From: Streptomyces sp. MMG1121
GTDB taxonomy: Bacteria; Actinomycetota; Actinomycetes; Streptomycetales; Streptomycetaceae
Direction: 5' to 3'
Assembly: GCF_001280015.1 (NCBI RefSeq)
Contig: NZ_LGDV01000118.1
Span: 1-64,000 of the forward strand
DNA: 64,000 nt
The position numbers were made by a program, and so were the translations under genes. The notes under the pieces were generated by a model. That model saw only the letters and a list, made by a program, of their open reading frames with translations. It ran no database searches and was not told the DNA's origin. Positions 48,655-59,339 of this stretch are shown here, in pieces (the stretch's first letter is position 1; every line of letters starts with the position of its first letter).

Positions 48655-49200
48655 TCATCCTCCCTGGGCTGTGACGTCGGTGATCTCCACGGATACATTC
48701 GTGCCCGCCGAAGCAGTGCTGATCATGGACGGCGTGTAGTTCAGGCTCGTCCGGTCCGACAGTTCAGCTGTCTCGATGACCGGGCCGGACTCGTCGCCGT
48801 GGATCTCGTAAGTGATCTCGTAGACGGCGTCCGGGTCGATACTCTCGCTGTCCCCCAGGTAGGTGAGGGTCGGCTCGACCGTCACATTGCAGCCAGCCGT
48901 CCCGAAACACTGCCGCTTCGTGGTTCTCAGCTCGATGGTGAAGCTGTCGGCGGTCACCTCGGCGTACGACGGCGTGGGGGTCGGTGTCTCCGTGGCGGCC
49001 GCCTCCGTAGCGCCGCCCGTCGGATTGGCGGCTGCGGCCTGCTTGCTGCCGTGGCCGGAGTGCACTACGACCATGCCGGTGCCGACGACCGCCACAATGA
49101 CGGCGGCGGCTGAAGCCGCGATGACCAGGCTGGCGCGGGACTTCTTCACCGGTGGTGTCGGGTTGTACGACGGCATCGGCGGTGTGCCGGTGTCGGTCAT
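48655..49200 (-). CDS. Single-TM extracellular protein, unknown function
   Basis: A 181-residue protein: cytoplasmic Pro-rich start (MTDTGTPPMPSYNPTPPVKK), one TM helix (ASLVIAASAAAVIVAVVGTG), a Thr/Pro/Ala linker (TETPTPTPS) and an outer domain of about 100 residues with a Cys pair (RQCFGTAGCNV). The outer part alternates like a beta-sandwich. The next gene upstream on the same strand has the same architecture. No family is recognised; a surface-exposed binding protein is plausible. Confidence 0.72.
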   Translation of the reverse strand: MTDTGTPPMPSYNPTPPVKKSRASLVIAASAAAVIVAVVGTGMVVVHSGHGSKQAAAANPTGGATEAAATETPTPTPSYAEVTADSFTIELRTTKRQCFGTAGCNVTVEPTLTYLGDSESIDPDAVYEITYEIHGDESGPVIETAELSDRTSLNYTPSMISTASAGTNVSVEITDVTAQGG

Positions 49201-49259
49201 GGTTCCCCCAGAGGCAGTTGTTCGGTTCGAGGATGGGCAGCCGGGAATCCGGACCGCTC

Positions 49260-49883
49260 TTACTGCCAGCCACCGGTGAAGTCGCCGCTGAGCTGGGCGT
49301 CGCAGATGTTGTAGCCGCCCGACGCGTGCCCGGACTTCGTTTGCCCGTCCACGGTCACGCTGCAGTTGATGTCCCCCGAACCCTGCAGTTGGGCGTTCAG
49401 CGTGTAATACATCGCCCCCTTCTTGAGGGGCAGGGTGGCCTCGAACTTGCCGTTCTTGAACACGCCCTTGCGGGTGTCGCTGTCAGAGCCGTAGTTGATG
49501 TCGAGACCGCCGAGCGCTCCGGCCGGAGCGGTCCCCCAGATTTTGAAGACGACGGTCTTCGGGGCGCCGGACCCCTTGCTGTCTCCCTTGGCATCGGCGG
49601 CCGTCTTGTTGCCGGTCGTGGTGGTGGACGTGGACTTCGAGCCGCTGCTGCCGGAATCGTTCGAGCCGCTGCCGCTGACGGCAGCGGCTGCGATGCCAAG
49701 GGCGACAGCCACGCCGACGAGGCCGAGACAGCCGAAACCGATGACCTTCCCTGCGCCAGGTCCCTTTTTCGGCGGCTGCGGCTGGAACGGCGGCTGCCCG
49801 TACGGCTGCCGGCCGTGAGGGGCCTGGCCGAAGGGATGCTGCGGGCCAGCCCATCCGGGATGCTGCGGCGGCTGGTTACTCAT
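49260..49883 (-). CDS. Pro-rich single-TM extracellular protein
   Basis: A 207-residue protein with a Pro/Gln/His-rich cytoplasmic N-terminus (PQHPFGQAPHGRQPYGQPPF), one TM helix (VIGFGCLGLVGVAVALGIAA), a Ser/Thr/Gly linker and an outer domain ending with a Cys pair (INCSVTVDG and YNICDAQLSGDF). This is the common Streptomyces MmpS-like layout, in which the outer fold often resembles FxLYD-type small beta domains. ATG at 49883 follows AGGGGGA. It precedes a same-architecture gene by 59 bases, so the two may be co-transcribed. Confidence 0.72.
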   Translation of the reverse strand: MSNQPPQHPGWAGPQHPFGQAPHGRQPYGQPPFQPQPPKKGPGAGKVIGFGCLGLVGVAVALGIAAAAVSGSGSNDSGSSGSKSTSTTTTGNKTAADAKGDSKGSGAPKTVVFKIWGTAPAGALGGLDINYGSDSDTRKGVFKNGKFEATLPLKKGAMYYTLNAQLQGSGDINCSVTVDGQTKSGHASGGYNICDAQLSGDFTGGWQ

Positions 49884-50159
49884 GGGTCCCCCTGAGGTGT
49901 CCGCTGTCGAAAGCAAGATGTGTGACATGTGAAGGTGGCGCTCGGTTGCCGCTTACCTGCGGGATTCACCCCATCGTGTAAACCCGCCAGGCGGGTACGG
50001 CCGGCTGCCACGCAACGAAGGCCCTGACTGGGCGGATTACCGCCAAGGGATGGGATGCGGGCGAGGGGGCGGCGGCCGGTGAGGTGGCGCTACAGGCCGG
50101 TCTTGACGAGGCTGCGGTAGCGGGATCCGCCCAGGCCGAACGGACAGACTGCTTGGGAG

Positions 50160-50912
50160 ATGGTGGCCCGCCACTGCACCCTCGCCAGCGCGGCGCACCT
50201 GCCTCCGGTGGTGATCCAGCCGTCCGGCGCCCCGCTCCTCCCCGAGATCTGCCCCGGCCCACCGCTCGGCCTCGGTGGCATGCCCTTCGAGACCACCGGC
50301 TTCGACCTGCCCGAGGGCAGCACCCTCGCCCTGTACACCAACGGCCTGCTGCGCGGTGAGGGACGCAAGGGCGAGATCTACACAGCGCTGCGCACCCTGC
50401 GCAGGGCTCTCACCTACCCGGACGGAAGTCCGGAACGCACCTGCGACGCCGCTCTCGACGCCCTCGTGCCCGGCCGCACCCCGGACGACGACGCGGTGCT
50501 GGTCGTCGCCCGCACCCACGCTCTCGGCCCGGACCGCGTCGCGACGTGGGACCTTCCCCTCGACCCGGCCATCGTCGGCCAGGCCCGCTCGCTGACCAGC
50601 CGCCAACTCGCCGCCTGGGGACTCGAAGAGCTCGCCTTCACCACCGAACTCATCGTCAGCGAACTGGTCACCAACGCCATCCGCTACGCCCGTGCCCCCG
50701 TCCAACTCCGTCTCATCCGAGCGACGTCGCTCATCTGCGAGGTGTCCGACGCCAGCAGCACCTCACCGCACATGCGCCGGGCGCCGGGCGCCGGGTCCGA
50801 TGAGAACGGACGTGGCCTTTTCATGATCGCGCAGACGGCCGACCGCTGGGGCACCCGCCACTCCCTCACCGGCAAGACGATCTGGGTCGAGTGCGCCACC
50901 CCGTCGTCCTGA
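50160..50912 (+). pseudogene. N-terminally truncated SpoIIE phosphatase / HATPase regulator
   Basis: The frame encodes the C-terminal end of a PP2C-type SpoIIE domain (HCTLASAAHLPPVVIQPSG, then LALYTNGLLRGE, DDDAVLVVAR) followed by an intact RsbW-like ATPase domain (FTTELIVSELVTNAIRYARA, then ENGRGLFMIAQTADRWGT). Full-length relatives carry PAS/GAF and a complete phosphatase domain ahead of this. Just upstream the same frame meets a stop (50118) and no homologous sequence continues, so the gene has lost its front. The kinase-like half might still be expressed from ATG 50160. Confidence 0.7.
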
Positions 50913-50939
50913 CCGCCCTGGTCGGAGCGGAGGCATGCG

Positions 50940-51068
50940 TGCGCGATGCGTGAGCGGACGGTCCGGCACGAGACGCCATGAGCGGGATCGACTACGTAGC
51001 CGCGTGACGCTGACCAGGGGAAACGGCACCACCCGGCAGCCTCGGGCACCACCCGGGAAGGATTCGGT
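50940..51068 (+). repeat. Diverged dispersed repeat, copy B
   Basis: Second copy of the repeat at 48254-48375, same orientation, located between the truncated SpoIIE/HATPase gene and the DoxX gene. It contains TGAGCGGACGG, CATGAGC, GGGATCGACTACG, GCTGACC and AAGGATTCGGTCC. No coding frame is conserved between the copies, suggesting a non-coding element. The rest of 50913-51291 shows nothing clear. Confidence 0.6.
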
Positions 51069-51291
51069 CCCCCTCCCGATCATGATGATCCGGTGGTCCG
51101 GGACCACTGATTCGGCAGCGCCCGCCCGTCCCCGCGGGCCGCCCCCGGATGCACGACCCTGTCCGCAGCGGAAGGATCGGACGGGAAGGGGCTCGCTCCG
51201 CGATGCCGCGCGGGGCGCACCGCGATCGGCGCTGGGTACATGTCCGAGCTGGGAAAACGACCCTTTCCGGCGTTTCTACCGGAGCAACGCC

Positions 51292-51843
51292 ATGTTCAAC
51301 AAACACATCCTGAACCGTCCTGCTTCTTCCGCCGGGCCGGCAGCGCGTTCCACAGCCGCACCCGGAGCCGCCGACGTGGGCCTGCTGCTCATCAGGCTGA
51401 CGTTCGGCCTGCTCATGGCCGCACACGGGGCCCAGAAGGTCTTCGGGCTCTTCGGGGGCCCGGGCCTGACGGCGACCGGCAAAGGGTTCGCCGCACTGGG
51501 CTACCACCCGGGAAAGCTCTTCGCCGCCATCGGCGGTCTGTCCGAGTTGCTCGGGGGCCTCGGTCTGGCCCTCGGGCTGCTGACACCACTCGCGGCGGCC
51601 GCTCTGATCGGCGTCATGATCAATGCGATGGTGACCGTCACCGGCGCCCACGGCCTGTGGGACACGAACGGCGGCGTGGAATACAGCGTCTGCATCACCG
51701 TCGTCGCGCTGGCCGTCGCTGCCATCGGTCCCGGCCGGCTGGCCGCCGACCGCTTCTTCCGCTGGGGCAAGGGCGGCTGGAAGGAGGCTGCCTTCGCCCT
51801 CGGCCTGGGCGGCATCGCCGCCGCGATCACGCTCAGCCTCTAG
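51292..51843 (+). CDS. DoxX-family membrane protein
   Basis: A 183-residue protein of the DoxX family with four TM helices. Recognised by the first-helix pattern LLLIRLTFGLLMAAHGAQKV, the FGGPGLTATGKGFAALGYHP loop and IGGLSELLGGLGLALGLLTP. DoxX proteins are membrane subunits linked to quinone or thiol redox and oxidative stress; the exact role is unclear. ATG at 51292 follows CGGAG and starts a hydrophilic tail of about 28 residues before TM1. Confidence 0.85.
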   Translation: MFNKHILNRPASSAGPAARSTAAPGAADVGLLLIRLTFGLLMAAHGAQKVFGLFGGPGLTATGKGFAALGYHPGKLFAAIGGLSELLGGLGLALGLLTPLAAAALIGVMINAMVTVTGAHGLWDTNGGVEYSVCITVVALAVAAIGPGRLAADRFFRWGKGGWKEAAFALGLGGIAAAITLSL

Positions 51844-52017
51844 ACCGGAAGCCCCGCCCGCCGTGAACCCCCGCGAGCCGCCGTCCGCCGCGCGGGGGGC
51901 CAGTCATCGGTGGTGTCGTCGAAGCCGGCGCGGTCCCACGCGCCTTCGTCAGCGGGACACGGCTCCCGAAGGCACACGTCGGCGGGCCGGGATCACGTCC
52001 GTGAGGCGGCGTGCGCC

Positions 52018-52566
52018 CTACGCGTGGCACACGCCCTGGTCGACCATCTGGGTGTGGCGTGCGACCACCGGGCGCGCGGTCTTGGCCAGGGACTTCACGA
52101 GCGGGTTGGTGCCCGACGCGATTTCCTTGTCGATGAGCGCGAGGGTCTGCACGTGGGCCGGGTACTGGGCCTTGAGCCACGCGGCATCGTACGCGGGTGT
52201 CCCGGCGAGGGACTTGAGGTCGGCGGTTTGCCTCAGCTGCGCGCTCGTCTGCCCGGACGGCAGTGCCACGCCGAGCTTCTCCGCGGTCTTGACGACACCG
52301 GCGTCAAGGGTGCGGTGGTCGCGGATGAAGTCGGCGGCGACCCGCTTGACGCAGGCGGTGGTCGCGGCGCTCTGCGCTTGCTGACTGGTGCTGATCTCCC
52401 ACAGATTCCCCTGGTGGGCCGCGGTCAGGAGTTGGCTGTCCAGGGTGGAGACCGCCGACGGCGAGAACGACGACGAAGCGAGGGCCGGGAGCGAGGCGGC
52501 ACCCATGACACACAGGGTGGCGGCGCAGACCGCGGCGGTACGGGCACGGGCACGAGTCGTGTACAT
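52018..52566 (-). CDS. Secreted DUF4142 (ferritin-like) protein
   Basis: A 182-residue secreted protein. A signal peptide (residues 1-30, TAAVCAATLCVMGAASLPAL) is followed by a DUF4142 helical domain: LTAAHQGNLWEISTSQQAQS, VAADFIRDHRTLDAG and YDAAWLKAQYPAHVQTLALI. DUF4142 proteins have a ferritin-like four-helix fold of unknown function. ATG at 52566 follows GGAGG; an in-frame start 15 codons earlier lacks this support. Confidence 0.83.
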   Translation of the reverse strand: MYTTRARARTAAVCAATLCVMGAASLPALASSSFSPSAVSTLDSQLLTAAHQGNLWEISTSQQAQSAATTACVKRVAADFIRDHRTLDAGVVKTAEKLGVALPSGQTSAQLRQTADLKSLAGTPAYDAAWLKAQYPAHVQTLALIDKEIASGTNPLVKSLAKTARPVVARHTQMVDQGVCHA

Positions 52567-53149
52567 GAGTCCTCCACAGATCGCACGTGCAAGCCTCGGC
52601 GAAAACCTCATCCTCAGTGCTCGAAGTGTGAGAAACCGGACCTATGTCATGGTTCACCCGGTTGGGTTCCTCGGCAACCGAGGACCGGGCGTCCCTGTCG
52701 GCTTCGGTGGCGGGTGGGGCGGCAGCCGAGTTCGAGGAACGCTTCACGGATGCCGGCTCCGTGCTCCCGGTGGATCCGCAGGTGTCGGCAGCCGCCCTCA
52801 GGGCTCGCCGGAGCCGCTCCAGGGCGGCACGCCTGCCGGGCCCGTCCGGTGCGGTGGATGCCGGCATGAGCGACGGTGCGGCGTTGCGCTCGGCAAACGG
52901 ATCACGTTCGTCGATCAGGATCGTCCTGGAGCCCGTGAAGCCGGACCATTCGGGCTCGTGGTCACGCCCTGGAGGACAGGCGGCGAGCCGAAGAACCGTC
53001 ACGCTCCCCCCTCCGGTCAACTGCCTTGCCCACAGGTTTGGTTGGCCCCGGTCACTCCTTGGTGTGGAGTGCGCTCGGGTGCGGAATGCGAGTGATGTGC
53101 GGTTGGGCAGTCTCCCGCCGTTCTGTCCGCGATGCCCTTTGGAGGGCTT
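52567..53149. other. 583-bp region without a confident gene
   Basis: A minus-strand frame starting at a GTG (53002) has a good Shine-Dalgarno (GGGGGGAG) and a protein-like first 60 residues (TILIDERDPFAERNAAPSLM, RAALERLRRALRAAA). However, it runs into the DUF4142 gene in another frame without a stop, so it may be a frameshifted remnant. A plus-strand frame over the same bases looks like its shadow. I assign no product. Confidence 0.3.
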
Positions 53150-53740
53150 GTGACCATCAGTACGACGGGTAGGTCGCGCCGGGTGCGCGGGAAGCGCCCG
53201 GCCGGTCTTGTGGGTGCTGTGGCGATCGGCGCCGGGCTCATGCTCGGCATGGCGGGGGCGGCGCCCGCCGCGACCACGGCGAACGTCGCCGCGGCACAGG
53301 TGGAGGCGGTGACCCTGCGCCTGGCCGGTGAGCCCGGCCAGGACGTCAACATCGCCGGTGCGTCCGAGGAGAACGGCGCCAGGGCCGTTCAGTGGCCGGT
53401 GGCCCGCGCGGGCAACGACCTGTGGGAGCCCGAGGCCGCCGGGGGCGGTTACTACCGGCTGAAGTCGGTGGGCAGCGGCAAGTGCCTCAACGTCAAGGGC
53501 GGCGGGAACGAGGTGAACGCCGAGGTCATCCAGTACACGTGCAGCGGCGGAGCGGCGAACGAGGAGTGGAGGTTCGTCCCCAAGGGCATCGGCTACCAGA
53601 TCGTGGTCAGGTCCAGTGGCCAGTGTCTCAACGTGCGCGGCGGGGTCGGCAAGGGCAACCAGCTGATCCAGTACACCTGCACCGCGCACGGCGTGGCCAA
53701 CGACACCTGGCTGCCCGTGTGGGAGCACGCCTCCAGGTGA
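53150..53740 (+). CDS. Secreted ricin-type beta-trefoil lectin-like protein
   Basis: A 196-residue secreted protein. The signal sequence (RPAGLVGAVAIGAGLMLGMA, ending AAPAA) is followed by a RICIN beta-trefoil with repeated units: YRLKSVGSGKCLNVKGGG, VIQYTCSGGAANEEWRFVP and VRSSGQCLNVRGGVGKGNQL. Q-x-W-like motifs and paired Cys are as expected for carbohydrate binding. GTG at 53150 follows GGAGGG and is preferred over an ATG at 53132. It stands alone; there is no attached enzyme domain. Confidence 0.82.
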   Translation: MTISTTGRSRRVRGKRPAGLVGAVAIGAGLMLGMAGAAPAATTANVAAAQVEAVTLRLAGEPGQDVNIAGASEENGARAVQWPVARAGNDLWEPEAAGGGYYRLKSVGSGKCLNVKGGGNEVNAEVIQYTCSGGAANEEWRFVPKGIGYQIVVRSSGQCLNVRGGVGKGNQLIQYTCTAHGVANDTWLPVWEHASR

Positions 53741-53931
53741 GTTGAGCGGGGGGCAGTGGAGCGGGGGGGCAGTGGGCGGTGGGCAACCCGGTGGGGCCGC
53801 GAGCCGGGGTGCCCGCCGTCCGCAGGTGCGGTGGCAGAATTTTGACGCAGTCATGACGCGGGGGTCGCATCCGCGGGGGCATCGGCGGTGTCCTTGCCGG
53901 TATCCATGCCGGATGCGAGGAAAGGACTGCC

Positions 53932-55993
<2,062 letters not shown>

Positions 55994-56100
55994 GTACGAG
56001 AGTCTTGGGCGGCCCGCACGCGGGTCGTTATTGTTTCGCCGTCACGCGAAAGCACGACAGCACGACAGCACAGGTTTCACTACGGCGGTCAGGGGGGCTC

Positions 56101-57168
56101 GTGGGGTGGTGGCAGCTCAACGCGGACACCCTTGCCGGAAGCCGGTTCGTCATCTCGCCGCACGCCGAGACCTTCGCGTCCCTGAAGCTGCTGGACGCCG
56201 GTGACGCGGCGCATCCCGGTGAGCAGGCGTGGCTGAGCCGGCATCTGCCGGGCTACCGGGCGCGGCTGGCGGCGGACCCGGTGACCGGGCGGCTGGTGCG
56301 GGCCGGGCTCGGACAGTGGGGGTCCCCCCGCGCGAGCGCATTCGAGCGTGCGGGATGGATCGCCGATTTCCTGACCCCCACCCCGCGCGGTGGGGAGCCG
56401 TTCGCGGACGAGATCGCCCGGGTCCGCTCGACCGCGCCCGACGCGGCCCGCGCCCAGTTGCGCACCGCCCTCGCCGGTCCGCTCCCCGCCGAGCTGGACC
56501 GGGACGATCTGCCCGAGCGGGCGGCCGGGCTGCTGGAGTGGGTGTGGGAGGAGACCGTACGGCCGTACTGGCAGCGGCGCCGGCGGGTGCTGGAGGCGGA
56601 TGTCGTCGCGCGGACGGCGCAGGTGAGCCGGGGCGGCTGGGTGAGCGTCCTGGACGCCCTGCGGCCGGGGCGGACGCGCTGGCTCGGTGAGAACCGGCTC
56701 CAGATCAATCTGCATGAGTATCCGCCCCGCGAGATCTCCGGCGCCGAGCTGGTCTTCGTGCCGGTGACCGTGCAGCGGGCGGGGTGGGTGGCCTGGGAGG
56801 ACGGGGTGCGGTACGCGGCGGTCTACCCGTGCGTCGGTGTCCTCGCCGACACCGCTGGCCGGAGCGTCCCGGCCGCCCTGGACGCCCTGCTCGGCACGGC
56901 CCGGGCCGCGGTACTGGTCCTCCTCGGCTCCCCGATGAGCACCACCCAGCTGACCGCGGTGACCGGGCAGGGCCTGGGCTCGGTGGGCCGCCATCTGAAG
57001 GTGCTGCGGGAGGCGGGCCTGGTGGAGCGGTGGCGGGCGGGGCGCTCGGTGCTGTACGGGCGGACGGCGGCGGGCCAGGTGCTGGTCGAGGCGGGGTCCG
57101 GGGGCGAGGAGGGGTCCGGGGGTCGCGGCAGGGGGCGGTCGCCGGGCGGGGCTAGCCTTCGGGCATGA
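56101..57168 (+). CDS. ArsR-like transcriptional regulator (DUF5937-type)
   Basis: A 355-residue regulator with a long N-terminal domain (VGWWQLNADTLAGSRFVISP through ELVFVPVTVQRAGWVAWEDG) and a C-terminal winged HTH at about 275-330 (TTQLTAVTGQGLGSVGRHLK, EAGLVERWRAGRSVLYGRT). This layout is typical of a large actinobacterial ArsR-like group; the ligand is unknown. GTG at 56101 follows AGGGGGG. Its stop overlaps the glutathione peroxidase start by four bases. Confidence 0.78.
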   Translation: MGWWQLNADTLAGSRFVISPHAETFASLKLLDAGDAAHPGEQAWLSRHLPGYRARLAADPVTGRLVRAGLGQWGSPRASAFERAGWIADFLTPTPRGGEPFADEIARVRSTAPDAARAQLRTALAGPLPAELDRDDLPERAAGLLEWVWEETVRPYWQRRRRVLEADVVARTAQVSRGGWVSVLDALRPGRTRWLGENRLQINLHEYPPREISGAELVFVPVTVQRAGWVAWEDGVRYAAVYPCVGVLADTAGRSVPAALDALLGTARAAVLVLLGSPMSTTQLTAVTGQGLGSVGRHLKVLREAGLVERWRAGRSVLYGRTAAGQVLVEAGSGGEEGSGGRGRGRSPGGASLRA

Positions 57169-57671
57169 CGACTTCTGACCACACCGGTTCGGTACTGAAC
57201 GTAGAGATCGGGGCCCTCCAGGGCGGCTCCGCCCATCTGGAGGGGTACGCCGGCCAGGCCGTGCTCATCGTGAACGTGGCCTCCAAATGCGGGCTGACCC
57301 CGCAGTACTCGGGCCTGGAAAAGCTCCAGGAGCGGTACGGCGACCAGGGCTTCACCGTGCTCGGCGTGCCCTGCAACCAGTTCCTCGGGCAGGAGCCCGG
57401 CAGCGCCGAGGAGATCGCCGAGTTCTGCTCGGCGACGTACGGCGTGACGTTCCCGCTCACCGAGAAGGTGGAGGTGAACGGCGAGGGGCGGCACCCGCTG
57501 TACGAACGTCTGGTGGGCTTCGCCGACGGGGAGGGGCACAGCGGGGACATCCGCTGGAACTTCGAGAAGTTCCTGATCGGCAGGGACGGCCGGATCGTGG
57601 CGCGTTTCTCGCCGCAGACGGAGCCGGAGTCGGCACAGGTCGTGGCGGCCATCGAGGGCCAGCTCGGCTGA
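57165..57671 (+). CDS. Glutathione peroxidase-family thiol peroxidase
   Basis: A 168-residue GPx-fold peroxidase. The peroxidatic Cys42 lies in NVASKCGLTPQYSGLE, and the catalytic Gln and Trp are in GVPCNQFLGQE and IRWNFEKFLIGRDG. It has Cys rather than selenocysteine. As Streptomyces makes mycothiol rather than glutathione, it probably uses thioredoxin or another thiol to reduce hydroperoxides. It is coupled to the ArsR-like gene (ATGA) and followed by a strong terminator. Confidence 0.92.
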   Translation: MTTSDHTGSVLNVEIGALQGGSAHLEGYAGQAVLIVNVASKCGLTPQYSGLEKLQERYGDQGFTVLGVPCNQFLGQEPGSAEEIAEFCSATYGVTFPLTEKVEVNGEGRHPLYERLVGFADGEGHSGDIRWNFEKFLIGRDGRIVARFSPQTEPESAQVVAAIEGQLG

Positions 57672-57707
57672 GCACGGGCTGACCCGGGGCGTGCGCTGCA
57701 CAGCACC

Positions 57708-57747
57708 GAGCCCTCTCGGCAAGGACGGCGACCGGTCGAGAGGGCTC
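57708..57747. terminator. Bidirectional terminator, peroxidase / DUF397 gene
   Basis: A perfect 11-bp stem (GAGCCCTCTCG / CGAGAGGGCTC) with an 18-nt loop, 37 bases past the peroxidase stop and 74 bases from the convergent DUF397 stop. Confidence 0.75.
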
Positions 57748-57821
57748 TTGGGGGTGGTGCTGTGAAGTTGTTCCTCGTTGTTCGTCGGTGGTCTTTACGG
57801 ACGAAGGTCAGCGAGAGCCCC

Positions 57822-58013
57822 CTAGGCCTTGACCGAGGCCACGAAGGTGTTCCACGCGTCGGCGGGGAAGGCCAGGACCGGGCCCTCGATGTTCTTGGAG
57901 TCACGGACCGCGAGTCCGGCGTCGGTGGGCGACTTGACCTCCACGCAGGCGCCGTTGCCCGCCGAGTAGGAGGACTTCATCCACGTCTCCGAAGCGCCCT
58001 GAATCAGTGCCAT
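57822..58013 (-). CDS. DUF397 small protein
   Basis: A 63-residue DUF397 protein recognised by WMKSSYSAGNGACVEVK and VRDSKNIEGPVLAFPADAWN. DUF397 genes pair with Scr1-like XRE regulators throughout Streptomyces, where they can act as partner or antagonist of the regulator. ATG at 58013 follows AGGAG. The partner XRE gene is 191 bases upstream on the same strand. Confidence 0.88.
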   Translation of the reverse strand: MALIQGASETWMKSSYSAGNGACVEVKSPTDAGLAVRDSKNIEGPVLAFPADAWNTFVASVKA

Positions 58014-58204
58014 GTCCACTCCTGTGTGCGAGTTGCGATGGTGCGGTTCACGCCAACCTTCTGGGGCTGATTGGCGTGATCGACGCTACCGGGCAACTGC
58101 CCCCGCTGGAGTAGTCGTTCACTCGACCGGATGGCATATTCCAGATGGGCCTTCCACGGGAGCGGACCGACGGTGTACGATCCGGCGCCTTCCGTGACGA
58201 TGAC

Positions 58205-59062
58205 TCAGTCCGCGTACTCCTTCGCCACCTTCGCGATGAACTGCCGGGATTGCTCCACATTCAGCGACTGTGCCCGCAGATGCTCGTACATCACGGCGTA
58301 CTTCTGCACGTCCTGCGCCTTCTCCAGGTACAGGTCGCTGGTGACACCCTCCAGATAGACCACGCTGGAGTCGGCCGCGTCGGTGAACTCGAGGATCGCG
58401 TACTGGCCGTTGAGCCCCGGATGCGCGCCCACCTCGAACGGCAGCACCTGCACGGTGACGTGCGGCAGCTGGGACATCTCGATCAGCTGCTCCAGCTGCT
58501 CCCGCATCACCAGCCTGCTGCCGACGACCCGGCGCAGCGACGCCTCGTCGAGCACGACCCACAGCCGGAGCGGGTTGTTCTCGGCGGTGATACGTTCCTG
58601 TCGGCGCATGCGCACCTGCACGCGCTTCTCGATCTCCGCCGTGGACGTCTCCGGCAACGCACCCTGGACGAGGGCCTCGGCGTACCCCCGGGTCTGCAAC
58701 AGACCGGTCACCAGCTGGGGCTCGTACACCCGCAGCGACTCGGCGTCGGTCTCCAGTCCGATGTAGACGCTGTACGGGATGTCCCCGAAGGTGTGCCACC
58801 AGCCCTGCTGGCGCGAGTCGCGGGCCATCTCCATCAGGGAGTCGACGATCCGCTGGTCCTCGACCTCGTAGACTCCGCACAGGTCGCGCACATCGCGCTG
58901 GCTGATGCTCCTGCGGCCGTTCTCCAGCCGACTGATCTTCGACTGCGACACCAGCAGTCGTTCCGCCACTTCTTCGGCCGTCATGCCCTTGAGCTCGCGG
59001 AGCCTGCGCAGCTCCTGGCCCAGCCGGCGCCGCCTGACGGTGGGATTGACATTGGACGCCAC
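58205..59062 (-). CDS. XRE-family regulator (Scr1-like, DUF5753)
   Basis: A 285-residue DNA-binding protein. The HTH_XRE is at about 10-70 (RLRELKGMTAEEVAERLLVS, QSKISRLENGRRSISQRDVR), followed by a DUF5753 domain (VYEPQLVTGLLQTRGYAEAL, then RLWVVLDEASLRRVVGSRLV). These regulators act on development or antibiotic genes, usually with a DUF397 partner, here the next gene. GTG at 59062 has GGAGGT upstream; an in-frame ATG at 59101 lacks one. Confidence 0.88.
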   Translation of the reverse strand: MASNVNPTVRRRRLGQELRRLRELKGMTAEEVAERLLVSQSKISRLENGRRSISQRDVRDLCGVYEVEDQRIVDSLMEMARDSRQQGWWHTFGDIPYSVYIGLETDAESLRVYEPQLVTGLLQTRGYAEALVQGALPETSTAEIEKRVQVRMRRQERITAENNPLRLWVVLDEASLRRVVGSRLVMREQLEQLIEMSQLPHVTVQVLPFEVGAHPGLNGQYAILEFTDAADSSVVYLEGVTSDLYLEKAQDVQKYAVMYEHLRAQSLNVEQSRQFIAKVAKEYAD

Positions 59063-59250
59063 GGGACGTGCACCTCCGGCTGCCTGCCTGTCACTTAACA
59101 CTTTCCGTATCTGCTGTTGAGCAGACTGCCACCAAGGTGCTTTCTACCGCTGGGAAACGAGGGATATGCGGCGCGTACGCGTCAGTTCGCCACGATCCGC
59201 CACCCACCCGGGTACCGCGGCCGGTACCGCGGCCGGTGCCATGGACGCAG

Positions 59251-59291
59251 TCGAGCGGGGCGGTGAGACCACGAGTGTCTCACCGCCCCGC
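59251..59291 (-). terminator. Terminator of the GPP34 gene
   Basis: A perfect 17-bp stem (GAGCGGGGCGGTGAGAC / GTCTCACCGCCCCGCTC) with a 7-nt loop, 48 bases past the leftward GPP34 stop. It insulates the XRE gene promoter. A short GGTACCGCGGCC direct repeat lies next to it (about 59212-59233). Confidence 0.8.
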
Positions 59292-59339
59292 TCTGACCAG
59301 CGGCTCCCGAACCGGGTCTGGGGTGACCGGGGTTACGGC

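Noticed and set aside
52644..53153. Plus-strand frame as a gene
   Set aside because: No RBS of note, composition like a shadow, and the opposite strand has a better start signal; neither has a recognisable family.
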